In this document: in pieces, positions 9,742-19,320 of the stretch
Numbering within the stretch: position 1 is the first letter of the stretch
Layout: every line of letters begins with the position of its first letter
Position numbers and translations under genes: made by a program
The notes under the pieces: model-generated
Seen by the model: only the letters and a program-made list of their open reading frames with translations
The model's database searches: none
What the model was told of the DNA's origin: nothing
Assembly (NCBI RefSeq): GCF_001904725.1
Contig: NZ_MRCE01000048.1
Span: 1 to 48,480 of the forward strand
Direction of reading: 5' to 3'
DNA length: 48,480 nt
DNA from: Phormidium ambiguum IAM M-71
GTDB lineage: Bacteria > Cyanobacteriota > Cyanobacteriia > Cyanobacteriales > Aerosakkonemataceae

Positions 9742-11082
9742 CTATTCGCCAGTAATTGAAAGTGCATCAACCCAAACTTTTGGGCAAACTCCACTAGTAG
9801 TTAACTCCGCTTCTTTTTCAACAAAAATGATGGAATTTAAAAGTTGTAGAAAATCTCCCGCCACAGTTGCCGCATCGACACTAATTAACTCACCATTTTT
9901 AATTATCCAACCATCAAAAGGCAGAGAAAAAGAACCTTGTACAGCTTTAACTCCAGCGTGAAAAGCTTTTAATTGATCGATATAAATCACATTATCAGCT
10001 TTTTCTATACTTAATTCCTGCTCAGCTTGCGTTTCCGAAAAAACATGATAAAAGTGGGGACTAACTGTTACTTTCGCGCCGATATTAGCGTTACCTGTTG
10101 GCTGTGCATTTAATCTTTTTGCCGTACCCGCGCTGTGAATTAAACCAGTTAAAACACCATTATTAATTAACGAAATTCGGCGAGTTGGTGTACCTTCATC
10201 ATCAAAAGTTTCTGCGCCAACATTATGAGGATTTAACGCATCATCGCAGACAGAAATTAAAGGAGAAGCTATTTTTGTCCCCAATGTTTCCAGAGTAGAA
10301 AGGCTTTGCTTGTCGAGGATATCTTGAGCATTAAAAATATTAGAAAAAGCACCTAATAAACTCAAGAAAGCTTTACCCGAAAAAACTACTTGGTATTTAC
10401 CAGTTTTGACTTTTTCATAATCTAAGTGACTAATAGTTTTTTTGGCAGCTTCTTCCAAGCAACCTTGGATATCTAACTCCTCTAAACTGTGGCTAATTCT
10501 CACTGCACCAGCACTACGGGGTTTTTTACCTTCCTGCTCAGTTTTAGTGGAAAGATAGATAGAAGAAATAGTGCGAGACTCGTTTCTTACAGCACCTTCA
10601 CTGTTAACATAAAATCTGTCAACATCTCTTTGCGCTAAACCATTGTAAGGCACGCTGGTAATTGCTGGATGAGCAGAAATTAACTCTTTTTCTGCGGCTA
10701 ATAAAGTTTCTATTAGTTTAGCTGCTGGTGCTTGGGTTGCTTTTTGACTAGATGAATCACTAATAGGAATAGTTGCTTCCGGGCTAAAGTCAGGAATGTT
10801 TTCTTTTGCACCAAAAAAACTCGCTTCTCTAGCAGTTTTTAAAGCTAATTCAATCCCCAAAGGATCGACATCTGTAGTACTAGTAACCCCTAAAGTTTCC
10901 TTGTCATTCCAAACCCGCACCATCACACCGGAACGACTAGAAGCATTAACTTGTTTCGGTTCGCCTCGATCGACTTGTACGCTAGTTTCATCAACAGTAG
11001 AACCGTAAATATCAAACTTTTTAATTCCCAATTTGTGAGCAATTTCTTGAGCGTATCCTGCAATTTCTTGAGTACTTGGCAC
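9742..11082 (-). CDS. tldE: TldE/PmbA-type subunit of the TldD/TldE metalloprotease
   Basis: A 446-residue PmbA/TldE family protein, the partner of TldD. In the Escherichia coli complex TldD carries the zinc site and TldE does not; the protease trims unfolded peptides, matures microcin B17 and degrades the CcdA antitoxin. No HExxxH motif occurs here, as expected for TldE. Family features are the N-terminal YGSTVDETSVQVDRGE strand region, FDDEGTPTRR, and the C-terminal FDGWIIKNGEL region. The start is a GTG at 11080-11082, preceded on the coding strand by AAGGGAGA at good spacing. It lies about 120 bases downstream of tldD on the same strand, with a CCTTCTG array in the gap, so an operon is likely. 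The natural substrate in cyanobacteria is unknown. Confidence 0.9.
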   Translation of the reverse strand: MPSTQEIAGYAQEIAHKLGIKKFDIYGSTVDETSVQVDRGEPKQVNASSRSGVMVRVWNDKETLGVTSTTDVDPLGIELALKTAREASFFGAKENIPDFSPEATIPISDSSSQKATQAPAAKLIETLLAAEKELISAHPAITSVPYNGLAQRDVDRFYVNSEGAVRNESRTISSIYLSTKTEQEGKKPRSAGAVRISHSLEELDIQGCLEEAAKKTISHLDYEKVKTGKYQVVFSGKAFLSLLGAFSNIFNAQDILDKQSLSTLETLGTKIASPLISVCDDALNPHNVGAETFDDEGTPTRRISLINNGVLTGLIHSAGTAKRLNAQPTGNANIGAKVTVSPHFYHVFSETQAEQELSIEKADNVIYIDQLKAFHAGVKAVQGSFSLPFDGWIIKNGELISVDAATVAGDFLQLLNSIIFVEKEAELTTSGVCPKVWVDALSITGE

Positions 11083-11178
11083 AACTTTCTCCCTTGGAAT
11101 ACCTACGACGAAAATCCAAAATTCTTTAGTGTAAAATGGCAGAAGTAACTTAGCTATTTTATTTTGTACAACTTTTCG

Positions 11179-11200
11179 TTCCTTCTGCCTTCTGCCTTCT
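11179..11200 (-). repeat. Short CCTTCTG heptamer array after tldD
   Basis: Three tandem CCTTCTG-type units end in CTTCTAAAAT right beside the tldD stop codon at 11205. Similar arrays follow thiS (35686-35773) and form the tail of mrdA. On the coding strand they read as the purine-rich unit CAGAAGG. They fit the short tandemly repeated class known from filamentous cyanobacteria. Confidence 0.75.
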
Positions 11201-11204
11201 AAAA

Positions 11205-12677
11205 TTAGCGTCCGCCTACGGTAATAGAATCAACCTTAATATGTGGTTGTCCAACTGTTACATAAACGCTGCCACTGATGGAACCGCAAAAACCAGAAGC
11301 TAATTCTAAATCTTTAGAACTCATGGAAATTTTGTTCATAATTTCCTTAGCTTCCCCAATCAGAACAGCACCTTTTAAAGGTTTGGTAATTTTGCCATTT
11401 TCAATTAGGTAAGCTTCGTCAACTCCGAAGTTAAATTCGCCTGTTGCGCCGACACTACCGCCGCCCATTTTCTTACAGTAAATGCCTTTATCTACGGAAT
11501 TAAATAAGTCTTCTAGGTTGTAATTTCCGGGTGCAATGTAAGTATTTCGCATCCGAGAAGCCGCAGCATAAGTGTAACCTTGTCTTCTACCGCTTCCGGT
11601 TCTAGGATGTCCAGTTCGCATGGAACCTGCGCGATCGGCAATAAAATTCTTCAAAATGCCATTTTCGATTAATAATGTTCTTTGGGTAGGCATTCCTTCG
11701 TCATCCATGTCAATGGTGCCAAAGGCATTTTGCGATCGACCTTCATCCCAAGCAGTTAAATTTTCATGAGCAATCTTTTCGCCTTTTTTATCAATAAAAG
11801 GAGTAGTTTTGCGTTCAATTTGAGTTGTTTCCAGCAAATGTCCGCAAGCTTCATGAAAAATTACACCGCCAAAAGCATTTGCCATGATAATCGGATAAGT
11901 TCCCGATTCTACATAATCAGCATAAAGCATTTTCCCCGCTGATTCTGCTACTTCCTCGGAGTCAGATTCGTAATTCCAATTCCGCAAAAAGTTAGCATCT
12001 CCAGTATTACCGGAACGCTTACCAATCGAAGAACGATTAGCGCCATCAGCACACAAAAGATTGTAACCAACTGATTGAGTTAAACGAATATCACGGGCAA
12101 AAGTACCATCACTTGCAGCAACTAAAACTTCTTGCCAATCTCTAAAATAAACGGCGCGACGAGATTGAACATGATTAGCTTTTTGTTTGAGTTTAGCGTT
12201 AGCATCAAGCAGCACTTCGCCCATTTCTTGCATTGAGCTAAATTGAGAATTCCAAGTATCTTTGTTATTTTTTGTAGCGTAATCCCGGAGTAATTCTAAG
12301 TTAATTTCTGGTATGTAAGAATTAGGTGCGGGGATGATTAATCCTTGAATAGAAAGCGCTTTTTCTAATGCTGCTTTTAGTCCTGAAAATGATAGGTCGT
12401 TGGTGCTAACATAACAGTCAGATTGTCCGCGAAAAACTCTCACACCTGCGCCTGTAGAAAGTCTGGGTGAGATACTAGTAATAGCGTCATCTTCTGCTAA
12501 ACAGCTAATGTAATTAACTCGTTCTAAAAAGAATTCGATAAAATCTGCACCAGCAGCACGTCCCAATCCTAGCAATGTTGCTAAGGGTGCTTCCCAACTT
12601 TCATCAAAGCGATCGCGTGTGGGATTATATGACAAGCTGGGCAATTCTTTAGTTAAAAGTATCGAGGTTGCTAGCAT
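11205..12677 (-). CDS. tldD: TldD metalloprotease (zinc-bearing subunit)
   Basis: A 490-residue TldD family protease, the catalytic half of the TldD/TldE heterodimer. The zinc motif HEACGH is at residues 275-280 (HExxxH), and a C-terminal cysteine at about residue 464 (in SGFCGSISG) fits the third ligand known in the family. Other hallmarks are [10 protein letters not shown], the [10 protein letters not shown] segment and the GGGSV/GEFNFGV stretch near 410-425. The ATG at 12675-12677 is the natural start. The gene is upstream of tldE on the same strand, as expected for a co-expressed pair. The upstream side holds several copies of the AACCGCGAAGACGCGAAG repeat. Confidence 0.93.
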   Translation of the reverse strand: MLATSILLTKELPSLSYNPTRDRFDESWEAPLATLLGLGRAAGADFIEFFLERVNYISCLAEDDAITSISPRLSTGAGVRVFRGQSDCYVSTNDLSFSGLKAALEKALSIQGLIIPAPNSYIPEINLELLRDYATKNNKDTWNSQFSSMQEMGEVLLDANAKLKQKANHVQSRRAVYFRDWQEVLVAASDGTFARDIRLTQSVGYNLLCADGANRSSIGKRSGNTGDANFLRNWNYESDSEEVAESAGKMLYADYVESGTYPIIMANAFGGVIFHEACGHLLETTQIERKTTPFIDKKGEKIAHENLTAWDEGRSQNAFGTIDMDDEGMPTQRTLLIENGILKNFIADRAGSMRTGHPRTGSGRRQGYTYAAASRMRNTYIAPGNYNLEDLFNSVDKGIYCKKMGGGSVGATGEFNFGVDEAYLIENGKITKPLKGAVLIGEAKEIMNKISMSSKDLELASGFCGSISGSVYVTVGQPHIKVDSITVGGR

Positions 12678-12752
12678 GGGTATTCTGGTTTTAGGGAATC
12701 TGTGAACTCAGGCATCCTACTTTTAATTAGTGTAACAAATTTATTTTTTTAT

Positions 12753-12943
12753 GAACCGCAGAGACGCAGAGGACGCAGAGAGGAAGAGGAGAGTTTTAAA
12801 TCTTTTTTTTGAACCGCGAAGACGCGAAGAGCGCGAAGAGAAGAGGAAGAAGATCAATCGAGTATTTAGCCAAAATTTAGTATAAGCTATCCCTTCTCAC
12901 TTGTTCTTCTTCTTTCTTCGTGTCCTTCGCGTCTTCGTGGTTC
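12753..12943. repeat. Three copies of the GAACCGCGAAGACGCGAAG repeat, two as a long inverted repeat
   Basis: Copy A (12753 to about 12793) and copy B (12811 to about 12852) lie in direct orientation. Copy C (about 12904-12943) is inverted. Copies B and C can pair over roughly 37 bases with few mismatches around a loop of about 50 bases. The repeats fill the gap between cobN and tldD on the minus strand and may form a strong transcript hairpin after cobN. Related copies are at 22536-22580 and 32573-32775. Confidence 0.8.
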
Positions 12944-12958
12944 AAAAAAATCTCAAAA

Positions 12959-15900
12959 TCAAATGGAACTGCTATAATTACTTTCTATTTTTCCTTCTGC
13001 TTCGTGGACTATTGCTCGTAATGTATCTATTGTAGTGCGATCGACATTTCCCCACAAACCTCGCTGATTTGCTTCTAACAATCTTTCTGCCATATCTCGC
13101 AACGCCCAAGGGTTTTTTTGTTGAATAAATTCTTGGACTTCTGAGTTAAATAAATAATTTTCTGCTACTCCTTGATACATAAAATCTTCTACACAGTTTG
13201 CTGTCGCATCGTAAGCGAACAAATAATCAACTGTTGCGGACATTTCAAATGCGCCTTTGTAACCATGACGCATTACGCCAGCAATCCATTTTGGATTAAT
13301 AACACGGGAACGATAAACTTTCGCAATTTCCGCTTTTAATTGTCTAACTTTGGGATTTTCGGGAATGGAATTATCACCGAAATAAGTTTGGGGGTTTTTG
13401 CCAGTTAAAGCGCGAACTGATGCAGTTAAACCGCCTTGAAATTGATAGTAATCATCGGAATCTAATAAATCATGTTCTCGGTTATCTTGGTTATGCAATA
13501 CTATTTGCATTTGGCGCAATCTTTCGGCAAAAGCTTCTGGTGCTGCTTGTCCTTCTTTTTTGGCAGTATAAGCGTAACTACTCCAGTTAATATAAGCACG
13601 GGCTAAATCTTGCTCATCTTGCCAATTTTGGGATTCAATTAATCCTTGTAAACCTGCACCATAAGCACCGGGTTTGGAACCGAAAATCCGAAATTGCGAT
13701 CGCATTTTTGCCTGTTCTTCATTCAATCCAGCAGTTATCCAAACTTCCGTTTCTTGTTTTACTTTTGCCGCTAAAGGGTTATCTTCCGGTGACTCATTTA
13801 ATGCTGCAACTGCTATTACTGCTTGGTCAAATAAATCAATTAAATTGGGAAAAGCATCCCGGAAAAAACCCGAAATTCGCAAAGTTACATCGACGCGAGG
13901 ACGACCTAAAACCGAAACTGGTAATATTTCAAAATCTACCACTCGTCGCGCCACTCCATCCCAAATTGGACGCACTCCTAATAATGCTAACGCTTCTGCT
14001 AAATCATCGCCACCCGTTCGCATTGTGGAAGTTCCCCAAATAGATAAACCCAGAGTTTTCGGATATTCTCCATTTTCTTGAGTGTATCTTTCAATTAATA
14101 CTTCTGCCGCTTTTCGCCCAATATCCCAAGCTGTTTCTGTGGGAATGGCGCGAATATCAACTGAGTAAAAGTTGCGTCCTGTTGGTAATACTTCTGGGCG
14201 ACCTCTTGTGGGTGCGCCTGAAGGTGCGGGAGGAACAAATTTTCCGTCTAAACCTTGCAATAAATTGGTGATTTCTTGTTGGGTTTTTTGTAATGCAGGA
14301 AGTAGATAATCACCGATCCAAGTTAACTCTTTTTCGGTCATTTGTCCGATGTCATTGGTCATTTGTTCTTGGTTTTCGATTAACTTTTCTACCAATTTGG
14401 CGGCGTGTTCTTCCAAAACTTCTACCACATCACCAACAGTCCGACACTGTTTACCATTGATAGATGACGAATGACTAATAACCAATGATAAGTCATCTGT
14501 TAATGGGTCAATTTCTAAATTCCAATCTTTAGCAATGGCGCGAGTTAAACCTAAGCGGTTACTACCAGGATGTCGCGCAATAGCGACGATTAAATCTCTT
14601 AATTGTCGCCCTTGGGGACATTGCCCAAAAATATGTAAACCATCTCGAATTTGCGCCTCTTTCAATTCACACAAATAACCGTCCATTTTGGAAATTACTT
14701 CTGTTAATTCCCCTGTCCCCAATTCTAAATGCAAATTCTCTTCTAATATTAACTGAGAAATCCGATCGCAAATCACCCCCAACCGAGAAGGGTCTAAATT
14801 TTGCGCCTCATAATATTCATCAATTAAACTTTCTAATTTGTGCAAATTTCCATATAATTCTGCCCGCGTCATCGGCGGCGTTAAATGGTCAATAATCACT
14901 GCTTGGGCGCGACGTTTTGCTTGGGAACCTTCACCTGGATCGTTAACAATAAAGGGGTAAAAATGCGGAATTGCGCCTAATGCTACTTCGGGATAACAAT
15001 TACTGGAAAGGGCGACACTTTTACCAGGCAACCATTCTAAATTACCATGTTTTCCGACGTGAACGATCGCATCCACCCCAAAATGCTTTCTCACCCAATA
15101 ATAAAACGCTAAATAATCATGAGTTGGTTCTAAATCTGGTGCATGATAATTTAAACTTGGATCGAGATCGTAACCTCGACTCGGTTGAATTCCCACAAAA
15201 ACATTACCTAACTGAATTCCCGGAATCGGAAACTCTTTAACAGATGCAATTCCCCATCTTTCAATTATGCCTTGTTGCACCGATAAAGGCAGATTAGCAA
15301 AAAACTCTTGGTATTCTGTTAAAGATAGCACTTGATTTGGCGATCGCAATTCCTTCCCTTCTAAATCGTTAGTAATTCCCACAGTTAATCTATTAATTAA
15401 ATCGTCGCCAGTTTCCGGCAAATCTGACACTACATAACCAGCACTTTTTAAAGCTTTCAGGATTTCTACACAACTAGCAGGAGTATCCAAACCAACACCA
15501 TTTGCTAATCTGCCATCGCGGGTGGGATAATTAGCTAAAATTAAAGCAACCTTGCGTTCATGAGGAGTTTTTTGCCGCAATTTTACCCAACTTGCTGCTA
15601 AATCAGCAACAAAATTAATCCGATCTAAATTTGCTTGATATCCCACTACATCCGTTTCTAAACTAGGATGTTTAGACTGTACCGCTTTAAAAGAAACTAC
15701 TCGACTAATAATTCTGCCATCTACTTCTGGTAAAGCTACGTTCATCGCCATATCTCGCGGCGAAAGTCCTTGAAAACCAGCTTCCCATTGTTCTTCAGTT
15801 CCGCCACTAAAAATTACTTGTAAAACTGGAATATCTGAGAAGTTTGTTGCTAATTCAAAGTTGCTAATCGTCGGTTCAAAATTATTAACTGAAAAGCTGG

Positions 15901-16702
15901 TAGTATTGAGCAAAAGTTGAATTGATTCAGCATCTTTTGGCTGAAAATATTCAACTAACTCAGCTTGGACATCGGGATCTCGCAAAGAAGAAACAAAAAC
16001 TGGTACTGGATTTAAGTTTCTTGTCAATAAAGCTTGACATAAAGCATCTATTGGTGATGTATTTCCGGCTAAATAATGAGCGCGGTAAAATAAAATACCA
16101 ACTTTAGGAATTAAATTTCTGTATTTATCCGCAAAAATTGCATTTTCTTTGTTCCACAAATAAAATCCTACACGCGGAACTTCCTGGGGTGGAGGCGGAT
16201 TATAACTTGTTTGCCAACAAATATCGATCGCAAACTTTAAAGCATTGACAAAATTATTTACCCCGCCTTCATTGAAGTAGCGCCACAGCTGATTTACACC
16301 AACTAATGAAATATTAGAATAACTAATTAAATCGGGATCGGGACGGTCATCTCCTGGCATTATAATTAGTTTAGCCTTGGTTTTTTGGACAGTTTCCCGC
16401 ACTATTTCTATACCGTAAGACCAGTAAGAACGTCCTCCAAGTAGGCGAATAATAATAATCTCGGCTTTTGCTAATACTTGTTCAGCATAAGTATCTATAC
16501 TCATTTGTTGCTGGATTTGTAAAAGATTAACCACTCGTAGTTCGGGAAAATCTGTTGGGAGTTTAGCCACAGCTGCTGCTAAAGTTTGAATGTCCGTATC
16601 CGCAGCCGTAAGGAATACAATAGGAGCAGGCGTTTGCTCAATAATAATGACTCCTTCTGCTTGAAAATTCCAGCCTCCGGGGGTAGCGGCTAAACGATGC
16701 AC
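12959..16702 (-). CDS. cobN: Cobaltochelatase subunit CobN
   Basis: A 1247-residue CobN/magnesium chelatase H family protein. It is the large porphyrinoid-binding subunit that inserts cobalt into hydrogenobyrinate a,c-diamide in aerobic cobalamin synthesis. Signatures include VGKHGNLEWLPGKSV, the FIVNDPGEGSQAKRRAQAV region, SGAPTRGRPEVLPTGRNFYS and WGTSTMRTGGDD. The N-terminus TPGGWNFQAEGV and the GKHGNLEW form point to CobN rather than ChlH. The start is a GTG at 16700-16702, preceded by GAGGA on the coding strand. Two stretches, near residues 735-747 (VISHSSSING) and 777-789 (QMTNDIGQMT), are encoded by copies of an intergenic repeat. No cobS, cobT, chlI or chlD is nearby, nor a cobalamin riboswitch in the 185-base divergent spacer. 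Confidence 0.92.
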   Translation of the reverse strand: MHRLAATPGGWNFQAEGVIIIEQTPAPIVFLTAADTDIQTLAAAVAKLPTDFPELRVVNLLQIQQQMSIDTYAEQVLAKAEIIIIRLLGGRSYWSYGIEIVRETVQKTKAKLIIMPGDDRPDPDLISYSNISLVGVNQLWRYFNEGGVNNFVNALKFAIDICWQTSYNPPPPQEVPRVGFYLWNKENAIFADKYRNLIPKVGILFYRAHYLAGNTSPIDALCQALLTRNLNPVPVFVSSLRDPDVQAELVEYFQPKDAESIQLLLNTTSFSVNNFEPTISNFELATNFSDIPVLQVIFSGGTEEQWEAGFQGLSPRDMAMNVALPEVDGRIISRVVSFKAVQSKHPSLETDVVGYQANLDRINFVADLAASWVKLRQKTPHERKVALILANYPTRDGRLANGVGLDTPASCVEILKALKSAGYVVSDLPETGDDLINRLTVGITNDLEGKELRSPNQVLSLTEYQEFFANLPLSVQQGIIERWGIASVKEFPIPGIQLGNVFVGIQPSRGYDLDPSLNYHAPDLEPTHDYLAFYYWVRKHFGVDAIVHVGKHGNLEWLPGKSVALSSNCYPEVALGAIPHFYPFIVNDPGEGSQAKRRAQAVIIDHLTPPMTRAELYGNLHKLESLIDEYYEAQNLDPSRLGVICDRISQLILEENLHLELGTGELTEVISKMDGYLCELKEAQIRDGLHIFGQCPQGRQLRDLIVAIARHPGSNRLGLTRAIAKDWNLEIDPLTDDLSLVISHSSSINGKQCRTVGDVVEVLEEHAAKLVEKLIENQEQMTNDIGQMTEKELTWIGDYLLPALQKTQQEITNLLQGLDGKFVPPAPSGAPTRGRPEVLPTGRNFYSVDIRAIPTETAWDIGRKAAEVLIERYTQENGEYPKTLGLSIWGTSTMRTGGDDLAEALALLGVRPIWDGVARRVVDFEILPVSVLGRPRVDVTLRISGFFRDAFPNLIDLFDQAVIAVAALNESPEDNPLAAKVKQETEVWITAGLNEEQAKMRSQFRIFGSKPGAYGAGLQGLIESQNWQDEQDLARAYINWSSYAYTAKKEGQAAPEAFAERLRQMQIVLHNQDNREHDLLDSDDYYQFQGGLTASVRALTGKNPQTYFGDNSIPENPKVRQLKAEIAKVYRSRVINPKWIAGVMRHGYKGAFEMSATVDYLFAYDATANCVEDFMYQGVAENYLFNSEVQEFIQQKNPWALRDMAERLLEANQRGLWGNVDRTTIDTLRAIVHEAEGKIESNYSSSI
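14336..14372 (-). repeat. In-frame copy of the GGTCATTTGTC repeat inside cobN (1)
   Basis: The plus strand reads GGTCATTTGTCCGATGTCAT and then repeats TTGGTCATTTG. This is the same repeat type seen between dapF and hfq at 43383-43522. In the cobN frame it gives QMTNDIGQMT, with no stop or frameshift. Confidence 0.7.
14463..14497 (-). repeat. In-frame copy of the GACGAATGACTAATAACCAATGA repeat inside cobN (2)
   Basis: The plus strand contains GACGAATGACTAATAACCAA, the inverted orientation of the copy at 14336-14372. It is read in frame as VISHSSSING. It lies about 40 codons upstream of the other copy in the coding direction. Confidence 0.6.
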
Positions 16703-16887
16703 AATTTTATCCTCAATGATTTCGGTTTTTTAGAAGCTTTCGGCTATACATTAGTTAAAGGAACTGTTTATACCTGGATTCAATCGTGGTAAATCTGATT
16801 TAATTTGTCCATAATTAATTATAGAGAATCACGATTTGAGTCAGATTTAACAAAGCCTACTGCTTCCTTATTATGTAAACGGCTAAA
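16703..16887. promoter_or_regulatory. Divergent promoter region between cobN and a hybrid kinase
   Basis: This 185-base spacer separates divergent cobN and the hybrid kinase gene, so it must contain both promoters. GAGGA before the cobN GTG is a plausible ribosome-binding site. I found no cobalamin-riboswitch B12 box and no clear operator. Confidence 0.4.
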
Positions 16888-19320
16888 ATGCTGAGTTACC
16901 AAAACTTTATTTTACGTCGAAATTTATCGGTTATCTCCTTTAATGGACTGCGAACCTTATTTAAGCAAATGGCAAAAAGGGTCGGAGAAGGTAGTTTGCT
17001 TTTGACTGAAGATGTGCTATCCACTTTAACAGTTATGCCACAACAAATAGAAGAAAAATTTATTTTGTTGGTGTCAGAACAGTTTAGTGGATTAATGGTA
17101 GCAACGCAAAGGTTAGAAGAGACTTCTTGGCAAAGTCCTGAAGAGAAAGTATATGAAGTCGGATTAACATTTGCACCAGAAGCGATCGCAGAATTTATCG
17201 CTCAATTAAGTACTTTACTAAAAGATCATCCTTTAGCAGAAAAAAGGCTGCAAGCAGCAACTCACATTTTACAACCTAATGATGCTAATCTTCAGAGCGA
17301 ATTTACTCTTCATTTGCTAGAAATTGTGACAAATTGGCAGCAAAATGACTCAACTGAAGAAATGATTTATCCTTTTGTTTCTGTTTGTCAACCAGTACAC
17401 GAAGCATTAAGACAACAGGTAGAACAAGAGCGATTGTTAAATCAGGTCACAACCCAAATTCGTGATAGTTTAGAATTACCTGTAATTTTGAAAACAGCAG
17501 TAGAACAAGTGCGGCATTTTTTACAAGCCGATCGCTTGTTAATCTATCAATTCCAGCATCCTTTATCTGCAATTCAAGAATTAGAAATGGGAGATAAAGA
17601 GATTTTAGAATTTTATGAACTAGCTGCTAGACAAGAATTATATCCTGAAGAATCAAGTTTAACCCAAACAGAAATTGACAATAAACTAGAACAAAACTTT
17701 GAGCAGGAAGTTAACGAACGCAGAATTTTCGGAAAAGTTACTTATCAAGCATTAGCATCTGATAACATACCTTCTATATTAGGATTTTCTGAAGAAGAAC
17801 GTTGTTTTACTTACGTACCCAACTGTCGAGAAAAATATCGCAAAGGCTTTACTTTAGCAGTTAAAGATATTGAAACTACTTATATTTTTCATCCTTGTAT
17901 ATTGAATTTAATGCGGCATTGTCAAGTCAGAGCTAAGTTGGTTGTGCCTATTTTAATTCAAGAACAACTTTGGGGTTTATTAATTGCTCATCAATGCTTT
18001 GAACCGCGACAATGGCAGGATAATGAGAAAAAATTCCTCACACACATTGCTGAACATTTAGCGATCGCAATTTACCAAGCACAACTTTATGCCGAAGTCC
18101 AACAACAAAAACAAACATTAGAAAAAAGGGTGATCGATCGCACCCAAGAACTCCATGATGCCATGCTTTTGGCACAATCAGCTAACCGAGCCAAAAGTGA
18201 ATTTTTAGCCACAATGAGTCATGAATTACGCACACCTTTAACCTGCGTCATCGGCTTATCCGCTACACTATTAAGATGGTCTTTCGGGCAACTAAGCCAA
18301 AAACAAAGAGACTACTTACAAAGCATTCACGACAACGGTGAACACCTCCTCGAATTAATCAACGATATTTTAGAACTATCGCAATTAGAAGCCGGAAAAA
18401 CTGTCTTAAATGTCAGCGAATTTTCCCTCTCACAACTAGCACATCAAGAAATGACCAACTTGAAACAAAAAGCTACTCAGAGAGGCGTAGAATTAGCCGT
18501 AGCAGTTAAACTTGATTCCCAACAAGACCGCTTTGTTGCTGATGACAGAAGAGTGCGGCAAATTCTCTATAATTTGTTGAGTAACGGCATTAAATTTACT
18601 CCCCAAGGAGGTAGAGTAATTTTACGAGTTTGGCGAGAAGGAAATCGCGCCGTTCTACAAGTAGAAGATACAGGTATTGGCATTCCCGAACACCAAAAAC
18701 ATTTGCTTTTTCAAAAATTCCAACAATTAGATAGTTCCTACCATCGTCAATACGAAGGAACTGGATTAGGATTAGCTTTAACTAAACAATTGGTTGAACT
18801 TCATGGCGGAAAAATAGAAGTTAACTCCACTGTTGGTGTAGGTTCAATTTTTACTGTTTGGTTGCCAAAACAACAATATTTAACCGCCCATAAAAACCAA
18901 TCTCAATCTCCAGCTTATCCTAAAGAAGAAGCATTAATTAACCTAAAATTTCCGGCAGGAATAATCGTCGTTATTGAAAATCATGAAGAAACCGCTACTT
19001 TAATTTGTGAAATTCTAACTGCGGCTGGTTTTCAAGTAGTATGGTTATTAGAACCTTCTACAGCGATGAAACAAATAGAAATTTTACAGCCTGTAATTGT
19101 TATTTTAGACTTGCAAACTTCAGTCAGCAATGGTCAACAAACCGTTGAGCAAATTCGTAGTTTACCTAGTGTGCAAGATGTAAAAATTCTAATTTTAACT
19201 AACCAAATCTCATCTAAAAGTTTAGTTTTAGGAGCGAATAATTACTTACTGAAACCGATTTTACCCCAAAGTTTATTAAAGAAAATTCAACTACTAATGG
19301 CTAATCCTGTAAATGAATAA
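16888..19320 (+). CDS. Hybrid histidine kinase with a cyanobacteriochrome-like GAF and a receiver
   Basis: An 810-residue soluble hybrid kinase. Residues 1-170 form an unrecognised N-terminal region. A GAF domain spans about 185-405, HisKA with MSHELRTPL follows (His445), then HATPase (N box NLLSNGIKF, G1 DTGIGIP, G2 GTGLGLA) and a C-terminal receiver at about 690-805 (Asp741 as phospho-acceptor, Thr in LILTN, Lys789; the usual acidic pair is Glu-Asn). The GAF has the cyanobacteriochrome-like tract KYRKGFTLAVKDIE, an ERCF motif (Cys306) like DXCF, and Cys337 exactly 13 residues before LVVPI, where the bilin-linking cysteine lies; the usual next His is Ile338. Bilin binding is possible but unproven. 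Its stop overlaps the start of nanE by eight bases. Confidence 0.92.
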   Translation: MLSYQNFILRRNLSVISFNGLRTLFKQMAKRVGEGSLLLTEDVLSTLTVMPQQIEEKFILLVSEQFSGLMVATQRLEETSWQSPEEKVYEVGLTFAPEAIAEFIAQLSTLLKDHPLAEKRLQAATHILQPNDANLQSEFTLHLLEIVTNWQQNDSTEEMIYPFVSVCQPVHEALRQQVEQERLLNQVTTQIRDSLELPVILKTAVEQVRHFLQADRLLIYQFQHPLSAIQELEMGDKEILEFYELAARQELYPEESSLTQTEIDNKLEQNFEQEVNERRIFGKVTYQALASDNIPSILGFSEEERCFTYVPNCREKYRKGFTLAVKDIETTYIFHPCILNLMRHCQVRAKLVVPILIQEQLWGLLIAHQCFEPRQWQDNEKKFLTHIAEHLAIAIYQAQLYAEVQQQKQTLEKRVIDRTQELHDAMLLAQSANRAKSEFLATMSHELRTPLTCVIGLSATLLRWSFGQLSQKQRDYLQSIHDNGEHLLELINDILELSQLEAGKTVLNVSEFSLSQLAHQEMTNLKQKATQRGVELAVAVKLDSQQDRFVADDRRVRQILYNLLSNGIKFTPQGGRVILRVWREGNRAVLQVEDTGIGIPEHQKHLLFQKFQQLDSSYHRQYEGTGLGLALTKQLVELHGGKIEVNSTVGVGSIFTVWLPKQQYLTAHKNQSQSPAYPKEEALINLKFPAGIIVVIENHEETATLICEILTAAGFQVVWLLEPSTAMKQIEILQPVIVILDLQTSVSNGQQTVEQIRSLPSVQDVKILILTNQISSKSLVLGANNYLLKPILPQSLLKKIQLLMANPVNE

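Noticed and set aside
13674-14081. Open frames antisense to cobN
   Set aside because: They are opposite a strongly conserved coding region and have no independent support.
16703-16887. Cobalamin riboswitch upstream of cobN
   Set aside because: The 185-base divergent spacer shows no B12-box consensus and is barely long enough for the element.
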